Source: Aldrovandia affinis
Taxonomy: Eukaryota; Chordata; Actinopteri; Notacanthiformes; Halosauridae
Length of the DNA stretch: 64,000 bases
Assembly (NCBI GenBank): GCA_029706075.1
Contig: JAINUG010000055.1
Location: 2,046,001-2,110,000 of the forward strand
Reading direction: 5' to 3'
Both the position numbers and the translations under genes were made by a program. The notes under the pieces are model-generated. The model worked only from the letters and a program-made list of their open reading frames with translations. It was not told where the DNA came from and made no database searches. Shown piece by piece: positions 37,951 through 49,881 of this stretch (the first letter of the stretch is position 1; each line of letters begins with the position of its first letter).

Positions 37951-39465
37951 CTTCCTTTCAGATTTTATTGATCAAAAAAGCTGAGTGAACACTGAGGATT
38001 GCTTTTTGGAGCAGGCACAACTCCTTCATCAGAGAAATGACACATTGCAGTACCAAGTTTTCACTGTGGTGGCACAGCTCCGATGAGTGAGTTGCACTCC
38101 AAAAAGTGTTCAGAGCCATAGCAAAATTTATGTAGCTTTTTTAGCTAAGTAAATGTGTTACTCACCACTTGTGTTCAAAATTGACCCTTCTCCTCCTTCT
38201 TCAGAAGGTTTTCCACAACAACATCATGAAATACACTTTTTGAATTAAATTCAAGAAGCTGGACTTTCTCTATGGACAGAGTGACTAACAGTACTATTCG
38301 ACTCTGCAAGGTGGTGTTCTTTGTGAACAGCGTGATCCCATTTAGAGCAGAAAAGGAGTGCACCACAGAAGCCACATCAAAAAGAACAGTTGGCACCAGA
38401 CAGGTGAGGATGTACACCTGTGGCAGACTATCTTTCATTCCATTGGAGTTGAAAAACTGAAGCAGGTCATTGGGGTGCTGCCCTGGAAAGTGTTACATGA
38501 CATACACAATGATGAGTTCCTGCTTGAGCTGAATTCCATATATGTTTCAATCAAGCTCTGAAGCAGCTCTGATAGAAAACGGATCTTTTGCTGAGAGAAC
38601 TTCTGAATAACGAGCAGAGTGAGAAAAGACTATTTCTATTTCTCCATGTCTTTGAATCTGGCAGTCAGCTGCTCTTGGATGTGTTCCATGATGCTGCAGG
38701 GAAGCCACTTGTAACGAGACCACACATTTTTTATCCTGCTGCAAATGTGTTCTTCAGCAAACAGTTTAATTGTAGAGATGTGTCAATTTTCTTGGCAAAT
38801 TCTTTCAGTTGTATCTAGCAGAAAGTAATGTTGAAGCTTTTCTTCTGAAGTATTTGAAACAGCACATAGGCTAGATGGGTCCAAAATGTTTCAAAAGAAA
38901 ACAAAATATGAAGTTGGAAAAAAGATGAGACAGAAAACCCCCCTGCTGCCAGGATTGTGTCTTTGTAAATTCTTTCACAGTTTTCCTGACAAATTGACAC
39001 AGTACTGACAAATTAGCTCAATTTCTCCCTTTATATTCCACCATTTTGTTGCGATGGCACAAATCCTACAGAAGTGATGGTAGTGGCAGTGTACATCTCC
39101 TGCTATGAACAATTGCATGCTTCTCTTCAAATGTTCTTTGTGAGAAGGAACTACAATTAAATCACTAAAAAGTTTAATGAATTAATCTGAATGAATGGCT
39201 GATTGACCTTCAAATGCTAATGCATGCAAACCTTCAGTGCCATTGTCATTAATTGGCAGGTAGAACTACTGTTGTTTGCTAATAAAGACACTGCGGCGAA
39301 AAATTAAAAGACTAGAGTGACATTGATTTATCTTATTGTCTCTGAGTATGTTTCTTCCAGTTAACCTTAATCTTGATAGGGTAGTGAAGCTCGGAAGACG
39401 TGAGTTAAGCACGTGAGTGTCTGTTGCAGAAAGTGACGTCGATAAGAGTACGATTAGTTCCCTTG
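37951..39465. other. intergenic with a possible decayed coding relic
   Basis: On the minus strand from about 39000 to 38175, pieces such as FAKKIDTSLQLNC and ICQENCERIYKDTI look protein-like but are broken by many stops, and I cannot name a family. It may be a transposon-derived gene remnant. Nothing else is visible. Confidence 0.3.
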
Positions 39466-39560
39466 GCTGGGGACTCCGGTCTTAAGCTCAGCGGGCTAAT
39501 CGCGTCTCTTATCGCGTTGCGATCCTTGGTTCAAAACTCGCTGCAAGCAGAACCAACTCC
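39466..39560 (+). mobile_element. tRNA-like SINE head
   Basis: TTAAGCTCAGCGGGCTAATC resembles an A box and GGTTCAAAACTC a B box about 45 bases later. The body and tail are unlike the other SINEs, so this is a fragment or another family. Not a tRNA gene: the stems do not close. Confidence 0.45.
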
Positions 39561-39775
39561 CTTACAATAGCAAAGCCAGAAGAAGCTTACCCTTCTAGCT
39601 ATAACAGGGTAATATAGAGGTTCAATGTATGGAGTGAAATTGCAGCCAAAAATACACAAAAGAGATTTGTAAGTGTAAAAGAACAATCTGAAAATGAACA
39701 CTTTCAAGGTGTGAATAAAGAGGAGTTGTATATTAACATTTCAGATATTTAAATGCACAAATAACAAAAGGGTCC

Positions 39776-40730
39776 TGCACACTGCATCTTGAAATATCAC
39801 TTTATTTGTTGTCATTTTGGTTAACGACCTTGTCACACGCCAAATCCTTGGATGTGAGCAGAGCAGCCGATGGTAAGCAGTGGCAGAGGAGTGGGGTTTG
39901 CTAGTCTCTGTACCCGACGCGGGAGAGAGAAACAGCGGGAGAGCAGATTAACTCAAACAAACACAAAACACAAAGTCTTCACCCTACTTGCCGTAAAGCT
40001 TTCGAGCAAAAACAATGAACTAAAATAACAAACTAAAATAAACAAAACTAAATGAAAGCCTGCTTCCTCCGAGGGGGGAATCAAACTTTTCAGTCCGAGT
40101 TCTCTTTTGACACAAACACACAGAGACCCTCGCCACTCAACACAGTGAGAGTCTAGAAACACTTCACTGCCCTAGTGCGAGTTCTCTTCCAATCACACCA
40201 AGGGAAAGAGGCGGACACTCTTCCAGTGCGCCCTCTCTCTTTCAAAATCACACCAAGGGAGAAAGGCGGACACTCTTTCAGTGTGCCCTCTCTCTCTCTT
40301 TCCCACACACACAGGAAGCACTCTACTGAGTCACTTTCGACAAACGCACACAGAACTCAACACAGAGTTGCGGGGGAAACACACGACACAGTTCGTCACA
40401 CCTGACATTACACTAACACTACATGATGCGCGCGCGCACACACGCATGAATGACAAGACTAACAAGTCTCCACGATACACACACATGTGAATGACAAGAC
40501 GAACACTTCTCAAAACACACACGTGAATGACAAGACTAAAACTAACTGATCCCCCACTCGCCCCACCTGCTCTTAAATAGGCTTACTTTCTGCCTGGTTC
40601 AGGTGGGACTCGTGAGGCAATCACCTGTCTATCACTCACACACCTAATCACAAAACACCATACAATTGACAAACCACACCCACTCACATTCTTACACACA
40701 AACAGGTAAGTGAATAATCACACCAATCAA
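39776..40730 (-). mobile_element. LTR-like or other non-coding element
   Basis: Read on the minus strand there is a TATA-like CTATTTAAGAG (40571-40582), then about 770 bases of non-coding sequence, then AATAAA (39801-39806). That order suits a solo LTR. It includes two local duplicates: CACACCAAGGGA with GAGGCGGACACTCTT (40195-40280), and AATGACAAGAC (40447, 40491, 40526). I found no convincing TG/CA ends with a target duplication. Confidence 0.3.
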
Positions 40731-40748
40731 CGTCAATTAAATAATGAT

Positions 40749-41090
40749 TAGGCCTCCCGCGTGGTCCAGTGGTTACAACGTCCGACGCTGGCCACGGAGA
40801 CCGGGGTTCAATTCCCCGTCTCGCCAAGTGTCGGCTCGGGCCGGGAGTGCCACCAGGGGCGGCGATTGGCTGTCCGCCCCAGGGAGGGGGAGGGGAGCCG
40901 ACGTGACGTTCGCTGCGTAGAGTGGCCCTGTAGTACCGGGTTACGGTCGACGGCCTGCGGGTGCCGTCTCGTAAGAGGCGTCACTTCGCTTCGTCACTAC
41001 CGGTCACAGGACTACGGCAGCGAACTCACATTACTAGGGGGGGATTGACGTTAAAATAAAATCAGAAACAAAAAAAATAAAAAATAAAAT
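40749..41090 (+). mobile_element. tRNA-Glu-like SINE
   Basis: The head TCCCGCGTGGTCCAGTGGTT with GGGGTTCAATTCCCCG is close to tRNA-Glu, but lacks the intact anticodon arm. The body holds CACTACCGGTCACAGG, related to the SINE at 23626. It ends in an A-rich tail with AAAATAAAAT. GCCACCAGGGGCGGCG at 40848-40863 also resembles a CTCF site. Confidence 0.8.
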
Positions 41091-41738
41091 TATAATGATT
41101 AAATAATTTTGACCTTTGGAACAACCTTCCGGGCAACAGTTCACACTCTCACACCGTGCGAGAGTGCCAAACCTGCCCCCAAAGACCTCCACAGCATGGA
41201 AAAACAAAGGCAACCCTGCCACTCCCATGTTGCTGATGCCCTCCACAAACATGTTTTCTTTGAATGGACAAAGTATAGTATCGTAATTTTTATTAATGCA
41301 ATTAGAATATACATTTTCATTGTACAACATTTTCATTTGTCACATAAATAGATTTTTAGAAAGATATAGGAGTCGCTTTGATGCATTCCTATGCTCGAGT
41401 TAAACCTAGGCCTTTGATCTGAACTGTACAGTGTCAAATGACAAAGTGTTTGAACAATCTTGTGCCTCCATAAATTAACACTGGCATTGAATTTTTTTTA
41501 GCTCGTAGCTCATACTGGATATATTTTTGCAGCCACAAGTTACATAAAAGCACAGATGTAAACACAGACACAAACATAGCTAATGTTATCATTATTATAT
41601 GATTGAACAAAATCTAGGCTACAGATGTAAGAAATATGAGGTATTAAATGTGTGAAGTGCAATTCATTGGAGGACCAACGTCGACTAATAAATATAAGAT
41701 ATGATATGATATACTTTATTTTTCCCCATGGGGAAACT

Positions 41739-41741
<3 letters not shown>
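41091..41741. other. intergenic, nothing recognised
   Basis: AT-rich, no supported gene. Confidence 0.5.

Positions 41742-41782
<41 letters not shown>
41742..41782. repeat. (TA)n microsatellite
   Basis: About 20 TA units next to the first of three Tc1 elements, whose TA target it may have supplied. Confidence 0.95.
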
Positions 41783-41785
<3 letters not shown>

Positions 41786-41795
41786 TATATATATA

Positions 41796-43144
41796 CAGTG
41801 AGCACCATAATTCATTGGACAGTGACACATTTTTTGTTATTTTGGTTCTGCACTCTAGCACTTTGAGTTTGAAAGGATACAATAACAAAGAGGTTGAAGT
41901 GCAGACTGTCGTCTTTAATTTGAGGGTATTTTCATCCATATTGGATGAACGGTTTAGAAATTATAGAACCTTTTGTACATGACTCGGCCAGTCAAGGATT
42001 TTCCACCTTTTGGCCGACAAAAACCCCTTCGTTGCTCTAGCAGTATGTTTCGGGTCATTGTCTTGTTGCATGATGAAGTGCCGTCCAATGAGTTTGGAGG
42101 CATTTGGTTTTATCTGAGCAGACAGAATATTTCTGTAGACTTCAGAATTCATTGTTCTACTTCTGTCTGCAGTCACATCATCGATGAAGACAAGTGAGCC
42201 CATTCCACTGGCAGCCATACAGGCCCAAGCCATAACACCCCCTCCACCTTGTTTCACGGATGAGGTGGTATGCTTTGGATCATGGGCATTTCCTTTTTTT
42301 CTCCACACTTTCCTCTTTCCATCATTCTGGTACATGTTAATCTTTGTCTCATCTGTCCACAAGACTTTGTTCCAGAACTCTTGGGGCTCTTTTAGGTGCT
42401 TTTTTAGCAAACTGTAATCTCACCTTTCTGTTCTTCAGGTTTATCAGTGGTTTGCATCTTGTAGTGTACCCTCTGTAGTCCTGCTGGTGTAGTCTTCTAC
42501 GTATGGTAGACTTTGACACATCTACACCTGCATCCAGGAGAGTGTTTTTGATCTGTTGGGCTGTTGTCAGGGGGGGTTTCTTCACCATAGAGAGTATCCA
42601 CTACAGTGGTCTTCCTCGGGTTACCAGGTCTTTTGAGATCATTGAGTTCACCAGTTGTTTTTTTCTTGTTAATGATGAACCAAACTGTTGATTTGGGCAT
42701 GCCCAGGGTTTTTGCAATGTTCCTGATTGATTGATTTTCATTTCTGAGCCTTATGATGGCCAGCTTAATTTGCATCGACACTGCTGCCTTCCTCATGTTG
42801 TCACACCCCAACAACAATCTCCAAAGGCAATTGCAAAGTCTACAATCAAGACTAGACATCAACAACTCTCTTCTGCATTCACTAACGACACAAATGAATA
42901 CACTTGCCTAACAAAACACATCTGTGAAGCCAATTCAACAAATACTTGTAGTACCTTAAAATGGAGGGACCATGTACAAAAGGTGCTGTCATTTCTAAAC
43001 GGTTCATCCGATATGGATGAAAATACCCTCAAATTAAAGCTGACAATCTGACCTCATTGTCATTGTATCCTTTCAAACTCAAAGTGCTACAGAACCAAAA
43101 TAACAAAAAATGTGTCACTGTCCAATGAATTATGGTGCTCACTG
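41796..43144 (-). mobile_element. Tc1-like transposon 1 of 3, complete ends
   Basis: Both ends read CAGTGAGCACCATAATTCAT inward from a TA, and the inverted repeats extend about 175 bases (41796-41982 and 42965-43144). The interior carries a minus-strand transposase with frameshifts and a lost C-terminus. Confidence 0.92.
41961..42865 (-). pseudogene. Tc1-like transposase, frameshifted and 3'-deleted
   Basis: In order: a helix-turn-helix region (RNIAKTLGMPKSTVWFIINK, 42865-42590), then VSKSTIRRRLHQQ in a second frame, then a catalytic piece (42410-41961) with LWTDETKIN, GGGGVMAWACM and QQDNDPKHTA. The first two catalytic Asp (in TDET and NDPKH) are there. The third acidic block (NPIEHLW) is missing: after LDWPS the frame runs straight into the inverted repeat. 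The enzyme cannot be active. Confidence 0.88.
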
Positions 43145-43154
43145 TATATATATA

Positions 43155-44381
43155 CACTAGCGGTCAAAAGTTTTAGAACACCTCAATTTTTCCAGTTTTT
43201 ATTGAAATTTACGCAGTTTAATGTTTCAATGTACTCTGAAATTAAAGCATAGAACAAATAAACAATTGGAGATAAAAAATAAATCATGGAATTTTTTGTT
43301 TTTTCACAATTTTTGACTCATCAAAGTAGCCACCTTTTGCAGATATAACAACCGAACACACTCGTGGCATTCTTTCTACAATGGAAATCAAATATTGTTT
43401 GGGAAAGTTCTTCCCAACACTGTTGCAGAAGTTCCCACAAATGTGTTGCACTTGTAGCTTGCTTTGCTTTCACCCTTCTGTCCCGTTCATCCCAAACCAG
43501 CTCGATGGGGTCTGGAGATTGTGCTGGCCATTCCATGATTTGAAGCCTACCGTCTTGTTCTTTTCTTCTACGGTAGTTCTGACATAGCCTGGAGGTATAT
43601 TTTGAGTCATTATCTTGCTGTAGGATGAACCCCTGACCAACTAGGTGTAGACCAGAGGGTATTGCATGGCACTGCAAAATGCTGTGGTAGCCCTTTTAGT
43701 TCAGGGTGCCAGTCACTCTGTGCAAGTCACTGACTCCGGATCTAGCAAAAGAGCCCCAGACCATCACGCTTCCTCTTCCATGTTTGACAGTTGGTGTCAC
43801 ACACTGAGGAACCATCCTTTTGTCTACTCGACGGCGTACAAAAACCCTGTGTGATGAACCGAAGATTTCAAATTTTGATTAATCGGTCCATACCAGTCTT
43901 CAGTAGTCCACTGATGGTGCTTCATAGCCCAGGCAAGCCTCTATTTCTTATTTTGCCATTTTAGCAATGACTGCCACTCGACCTGTAAAACCTGCAGCTC
44001 GAAGTCTTCTCTTCACAGTTGAAACTGAGACTTCCTTATTTCGACCAGTGTTAAGCTGTGCTTGAAGCTGTTGTCCTGTGAGCTGCCTATCATGCAAGCT
44101 GTTGACTCTCAGAAAATTGTCTTCTGATTTTGTTGTGGCTTTGGGTCTGCCAGACCTCTTCCTGTCAGAGTTTCCAAGTGCATTTTGATGGTGTAGGAAA
44201 CTACTCACTGCCAAAACATTTACATTATATTTCAGTTTTTGGTAACCTAAACTTTTTTTTTAACCTCTGGCAGTTTACCACGTACCTTTGTACCATTTCA
44301 GGTTATTCACTGGACTTGAACTGCTTAAATTTCAGTAAAAACTGGAAAATGGGGGTGTTATAAAACTTTTGACCGATAGTG
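43155..44381 (-). mobile_element. Tc1-like transposon 2 of 3
   Basis: Ends CACTAGCGGTCAAAAGTTTT and, on the complement of the right side, CACTATCGGTCAAAAGTTTT, each next to a TA. Only about 10 bases of TA repeat separate it from element 1. It carries a broken minus-strand transposase. Confidence 0.9.
43321..44214 (-). pseudogene. Tc1-like transposase pseudogene
   Basis: N-terminal piece 44214-43948: RKRSGRPKATTKSEDNFLR and VSTVKRRLRAAGF. C-terminal piece 43677-43321: ILQQDNDSKYTSRLCQNY, then MEWPAQSPDPIELVWDERDR with the third acidic residue. NDSKYT and DPIELVWDE replace the more usual NDPKHT and NPIEHLWDE. Frames between the pieces are shifted. Confidence 0.85.
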
Positions 44382-44458
44382 TATACTTAATAATAACATA
44401 GAAAGATATGTCATCAATATCTGTAAAATAAGTAAATTAGGCAACTTTGCTTAAATCA

Positions 44459-45813
44459 ATGGTTGCAAAAATGAGTACACCCTTGATTAAATTCAACAAA
44501 TATTTCATATTCTAGTACTTAGTATGTCCTCCGTTACTTTTAAGTACTGCACTGGCCCTTCTTGGCATGGAGTGTACAAGTTCACGACATATTGTCACGT
44601 GTATCCTGTTCCACTCCTGGAGGATGACCTCCTTGAGTGCCTTGATGTTTGATGGGGGAGTGCTGCTCAATTTGTCTCTTCAAAATTCCCCACAGGTGCT
44701 CAATAGGGTTGAGGTTGGGTGACATACTTGGCCACTGCAGCACTTTCACCTTGTTCTTCCTTAAGAATGCAGCAGTGGCCTTGGAAGAATGTTTAGGGTC
44801 ATTGTCATGTAGAATAAGTGCCCGATGGCCCAGGGTGTGGAGAGAGGGTAGCATCTTCTCTTTCAAGATTTTGCAGTACATCTGCGAATTCATGATGCCA
44901 TCAATGAAGTACAATTCCCCCACACCTTCAGCACTCATACATCCCCATATAAGAACTTTACCATCACCGTACTTCACTGTGGGAACCTTGCACTTCTCAC
45001 TGTACTCCTCCCCCTTGCGACGCCATACATTTTGGATGCCATCAGATCCAAAAAGATTGACTTTGGTCTCATCAGACCAGAGTATGGATTCCCAAAATCT
45101 TCACCTTTGTCAATATGGACCATGGCAAAGGTTAAACAGGCTTTCTTGTGCTTTGGCTTCAGCAATGGCTTCCTGTGTGGATGATAACCGTGCATTACAC
45201 TTCTATGCAGGGTGCGTCTTATTGTGTGAGATGAAACAGTGACTCCAGTTTGGCTTTCCATAGCTTTTGCCAGCTCTGAGGCACTTGCTTTGCGATTCTC
45301 CTGCACCTTTCTCAGCAAAAATCGCTCATCACGAGGTGAAAGCTTACGGTGACGGCCTGAATGTTTCAGGGAGCTTGTCACAAGTCCATCCTTTTTGAAT
45401 TTCTGTATCACTTTTGCTACTGTGTTCTGACTTAATAACAGTGATTTGCTAATCCTCTTGTACCCTTGTCCTCCAGACAATTCTCTCCCATGTGATGCCA
45501 TTGTTGTCAGCATTAAGTCTGAGAGTGATTCAATGGGTTAAGTACTACTTTAATTGTCAACCAATTACACCTGTTTGATTGTGATGGTTCAACAGACTCA
45601 TCTTCTGGTCAATTGCCCTTAACTAGCACAAGGAAACATTTTATTAAGTTTCATTTTGTAACTTTCAGGAGGGTGTACTCATTTTTGCAACATGGCCTTT
45701 TATCATTTTGAACATTACATCATATAGGAACCCCAAATATGTCTTATTTGTAAAGAGAGATAGCTGAATTTGTTAGGTTTCAAAGGGGGTGTACTCATTT
45801 ATGCTGTGTACTG
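44459..45813 (-). mobile_element. Tc1-like transposon 3 of 3
   Basis: The right terminal repeat has the outer end CAGTACACAGCATAAATGAG (complement of 45794-45813) before TA, and an inner copy TTGCAAAAATGAGTACACCC. The left side keeps only the inner copy (44464-44483), so its outer end seems lost, perhaps when element 2 inserted beside it. Confidence 0.82.
44582..45513 (-). pseudogene. Tc1-like transposase pseudogene, nearly full length
   Basis: 45513-44974 gives the DNA-binding half: [52 protein letters not shown]. After a shift near 45090 the catalytic half follows: KYGDGKVLIWGCMSAEGVGE, ILHDNDPKHSSKATAAF, NLNPIEHLWGILKRQI. All three acidic blocks can be found, but frameshifts break the gene. 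It is the best-preserved transposase of the window. Confidence 0.88.
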
Positions 45814-45920
45814 TATATTGTAGTGTTACTGGGGGTGGGGTGAAACACAAGGACCTTTTCAGAGGGCGTAGGAAAATGATGAAATGCAGAGGAAACAGGA
45901 TTCCAAACATTCCAAAATTT

Positions 45921-46068
45921 GGGTTCTGTGTAGCTCAGTAGGTAGAGCATGGCGCTGACAATGCTTAGGTTGTGGGTTCAATTCCCATTGGGACCACATA
46001 TACAGAAAGAAAATGTATGTGTTCAATACTGTTAGTCGCTTTGGATAAAAGTGTCTGCTAAATGGCAT
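45921..46068 (+). mobile_element. tRNA-derived SINE with L2-type tail
   Basis: A box TAGCTCAGTAGGTAGAGC, B box GGGTTCAATTCCC, then a short body and TTAGTCGCTTTGGATAAAAG then TGTCTGCTAAATGG. At ~148 bases it is complete. It looks like the parent type of the fragment at 9403. Polymerase III would transcribe the head; an L2 enzyme likely copied the tail. Confidence 0.88.
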
Positions 46069-47679
46069 ATATATATATGGGGAAAGCCATGTTCTGCTTT
46101 TGTGAATTTGAGCTGGAATGTTTACAGTGTCAATGTTACTAATGTCACCACAGCGGTCACATTCTTTTTTGTCATCTAACTCCTCCTCTCTTCATGGTTC
46201 TGTTGTGCGATGGAAAAACGACACAGGGACTCGATATGGGAAGGGGATTGTTACGGATTCGGATGGTCACCATGCCGTGCCGTACCGTACTGTGCGGTGG
46301 AAAAGTGCCATTACTGAATCCCAAATTGAAATCAGCTGCCAGTAGTCCCCATTGTCTCATTTGCTTCAGATGGTGGCCAGGTGTGGGACAGCAGGCTGCT
46401 GGGAGCTGTAGTTACTCTGGCTCTCGTCAACCACACAATTTAAAGGGGCAGGCAACCATTTCCCCAGGCTGCCCCTTGTGATGCCACAATATATATATAT
46501 ATAGATTTTTTATATATCATGTGCACACATAATCTTTTCATGATCTTCAAATGCAAAATTAAAATCAATTCTAATACAATGATTTTTTTTTTCACTTAAG
46601 ACTCAAGTCTGTACATACGTATGCCTCTCATTTTAAGAATGCATTTTCTTTGGCAGTCGATCAATAAGTACAGTTGATGTACCATACCATATTGATTGCC
46701 TTGCATTAAGCGTGGGTATTTTACCCTAGATTCATGGTAATTCTGGAAGCTCAGAGAGAAACAACAATAGAGAAATAAATGCCACTAAACATTTGTAGGT
46801 ACCTAACTTTGAGTATCTTTGAGTATAGTATATGGGAGACTGGAATTTACTATATATTATTTTTTCTTTGAGATTGCTCAGAAGCTGAACTGCTTGCTTG
46901 TATAGAACTATTTAGAGGACGCTATTTATAAATCTAGTCTGATAGATCTTACGGCTGGAGGAAATTAAAGTTGTGTTTCTTTTTAGAATATTATATTGTT
47001 TATATCTTCTAAATACTATCAAAGATAATATTACTAATTTTGCTCCCTGAGGAAATTACTGTTTAAAATATACAATTATTGCACTTTTCCTGAAAAATTA
47101 TTTGCATATTTTTGCAATAACTCTGCATATAAAAAAACTGAATTTAAAATACTTTACTTTTACATCATGACTAAAGCAAACACCTTTCAAGTGTCTGCAG
47201 TACTTTCAATATGTTTCAAGCCAGTGCAAAAAAACATTATATTAAAACCAAAATTATGCATCGGAGGGTTTTAGTGCTGGGATGTTGAACGCTTATTATT
47301 GTACTCACTTTAGGTTGCTCTCTTTTGCTTCCACATGGGACACTCTAGATCAAAGACAGCATTTCTGTGTGTCTGTGTGTTATCCTCCAAGGGATGTGAT
47401 TAATAGCAGAATGACAGTAATAGCAGCATTAGAATGGTGCAGTGCGAGGCGCGGATGGTGTCACCGTGTTCTACAGCCGCGTGCATGGGGCCACCGGCAG
47501 GGCAACTCCTCCCTGCAGATCGCACCTCTGCCTTCGAGTGATGAATGTTACCACGGTGACATGTATAAAATGCCAGAAAGCATAGTGGCAGACTTAGCAG
47601 GAACCTGCAGCGGCGGCGGTAGTGAGATTCCAACCTGAGCTCATCCCAACGCAAAAGGCGTGAGAACAGGTTAATGACA
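46069..47679. other. intergenic; AT repeats and a possible MITE
   Basis: (AT)n at 46488-46503. 46180-46340 has CCGTGCCGTACCGTACTG-type text that resembles hAT-like non-coding repeats. No gene is supported in the rest. Confidence 0.4.
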
Positions 47680-47732
47680 CAGCTGACCATTAAACGTCAA
47701 AAGTATCAGTTTCGACGTTTAATGGTCAGCTG
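47680..47732. repeat. perfect 19-bp hairpin
   Basis: CAGCTGACCATTAAACGTC (47680-47698) and its exact complement (47714-47732) flank a 15-base loop. Pairing stops abruptly outside, so it is too short for a typical microRNA precursor. It is not part of any element I recognise. Confidence 0.8.
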
Positions 47733-48326
47733 CCAGAAGTCCCTCCCCACCCCCACTATGTGAATATCATCAGTTTTGAAGCTGGAGAAAGGAATCGGGT
47801 CATGTTGCCCTTCGCACTGATAGGTTGACGTCTGACTGTAAGGATGGGCGTGAGACCAGGCTGGAGATTCTGTTTGAGGTTTGAAGCACTGCCAGCAACA
47901 ACTTCAGAATCGTGACCCGCCTCTCCACTGAAATGGAATGACCTCTGACTTCTTGACTTCCATTAGTAAGGAGAGCCCAATCTGTGGATTCTACTGTACA
48001 CCACCATGCGAATTGCAACTGTTTTTAACAGATTTTTACCAGTTTTTTTAACCTGATTTTTTTTGCATTCCTAGTTCGGAACGAGCAGTCTAATTGTTGC
48101 AACAACCTCAGCTAATTCAGGAAGCACAGACAAGCACAGGGTCTCATCTGAAGCATGTACTGCTAGCTGCTAGCTGCATGTACTGCTTCACTCCACAGTC
48201 CGCTCCACTCCACAGTCTGCTCTGGAAATGGCATGGTCTGGATTCGATGCCATACCATGCAGCGCATCCGCACACTGGAACCATATTGCACCTGGAATCA
48301 CTGCTTTACATGCCTCATAAATAGCC
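47733..48326. other. intergenic, nothing firm
   Basis: Local duplications (GCTAGCTGC, CACTCCACAGTCYGCTC) at 48165-48225. No gene. Confidence 0.4.
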
Positions 48327-48328
48327 TA

Positions 48329-49145
48329 CAGTTAACTCTAAAGTTATTCACACCCTTGACCTCCTGGCCATAACACCTAGTCCATTCACATTTGGGCATT
48401 TGAACTTCGATTGGAACCGGTGTTCTGGTCAGACGAGACCTAAATTGAGCTTTGTGGCCCTGTGCACCAGTAGTTTCGTTTCAGAAGAAGGACACTCATA
48501 TTTAAAAGAAAATACACCTACTGTGAAATATGGTGGTGGATCACTTGTTAAGGTCAATGGAATTATGAACTCCAGCAAGTAGCAATACATTTTCCTCAAA
48601 AAACTGGTTCCTTCTGCCAGTTGAAACTTGGCCACAAATGGATATTTCAGCAAGACAATGATCCCAAGCATACCGCAAAATCAACCAAGAAATGATTAAC
48701 TGACTATAAAAGTACTGTTTTGGAATTTCCATCTCAGTCTCCAGACTTGAACCCAATGAAAAAAATTGTGTTTTAAATTGATGAGGGCGATCCAGAATGC
48801 AGATCGAAGGATCCAAAATATCTTGAAAGACTGTATGGAGGAATTGTCAAACATCCCCTCCAGTATGTTCACCAATCTCATAAAACATAACAGAAGATGA
48901 GCCAGTAGTGTCATCCTTGCGAGCGGAGGGTACACAAATACTGAAAACAGGGGTGTGAATAATTATGACATATATTTTTATATACTTATATTTGCTTATA
49001 TTTTTTCAATTGCAAGCATAAAATAATAGAATTTTCACACTTTTTGAGAATACACTACAACCTGTATTGTTTATTTTATACAGCCTTTTTTGCTCATCAC
49101 TATCAAGGATGTGAATAATTTATTTTATTTTTTAGGAGTTGACTG
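48329..49145 (+). mobile_element. Tc1-like transposon, internally deleted
   Basis: Ends CAGTTAACTCTAAAGTTATT and complement of the right end CAGTCAACTCCTAAAA, each flanked by TA. Inner repeats TATTCACACCCTTGA and AATAATTC-type copies follow. Plus-strand text at 48420-48900 matches the catalytic half (GGTCAGACGAGACC, CAAGACAATGATCCCAAGCA, CCAGACTTGAACCCAATG) with stops. The DNA-binding half is gone. Confidence 0.82.
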
Positions 49146-49554
49146 TATATATTGTTAGCCGCATTAAAAACTAAGATTTTCCTGATCAATTCACCTGGAA
49201 TAATTGAAACCATTATGTGCTAATTAGAACAAAACCAAATTCCTCAGTGCCCTTCATTCACTTGAAGGTTAGGGCTTCATTTTATGATGCAAAAAATGAT
49301 AGGAAGTAACCGACTAACCCGCAGCACAGGGGAGGAGACGCAAACAAACAGCCATTGATCACTCATAAAATAATGGACTAGCTAAGCACTGAAGCAGCAG
49401 AAACATCCAGCACATCTTGTTGTGTCCTATTTAAAGCAACAGTGAAGACACAACGAGCCAAAGTCTGCTGACGAGGCACAGAAGTGTGAATCCCTGCTGT
49501 ATGTTCTCAATGGGAACAACGCAAACCTGGAAATTGCCAGCATTGCATGCACAC
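49146..49554. other. intergenic, nothing recognised
   Basis: No supported gene. Confidence 0.45.
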
Positions 49555-49695
49555 CTTGTGTATGTGTTTTTGTGCATGTGTTTGTGCATGTGCATGTGCA
49601 TGTGCATGTGTATGTGTGTGTATGTGCATGAGTGTCTATATTTGTGTGGGTGTGTGTGTGCATGAGTGTGATTGAATGCATATATGTGTAATAAA

Positions 49696-49767
<72 letters not shown>

Positions 49768-49840
49768 CGTATATGTGTATGTGCGTGTGTGTGTGTGTGT
49801 TTGTGTGTGCATGTACGTGGGCATGTGTGTGCATATGTGC

Positions 49841-49880
<40 letters not shown>
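49555..49880. repeat. long (TG)n / variant microsatellite
   Basis: Two pure TG blocks (49699-49762 and 49842-49878) in some 325 bases of TG with CATG and TATG variants. Cys-Val and Thr-His frames here are artefacts. Confidence 0.95.

Positions 49881-49881
<1 letters not shown>

Noticed and set aside
47680..47732. microRNA gene
   Set aside because: The stem is only 19 bp and does not extend; too short for a normal precursor.
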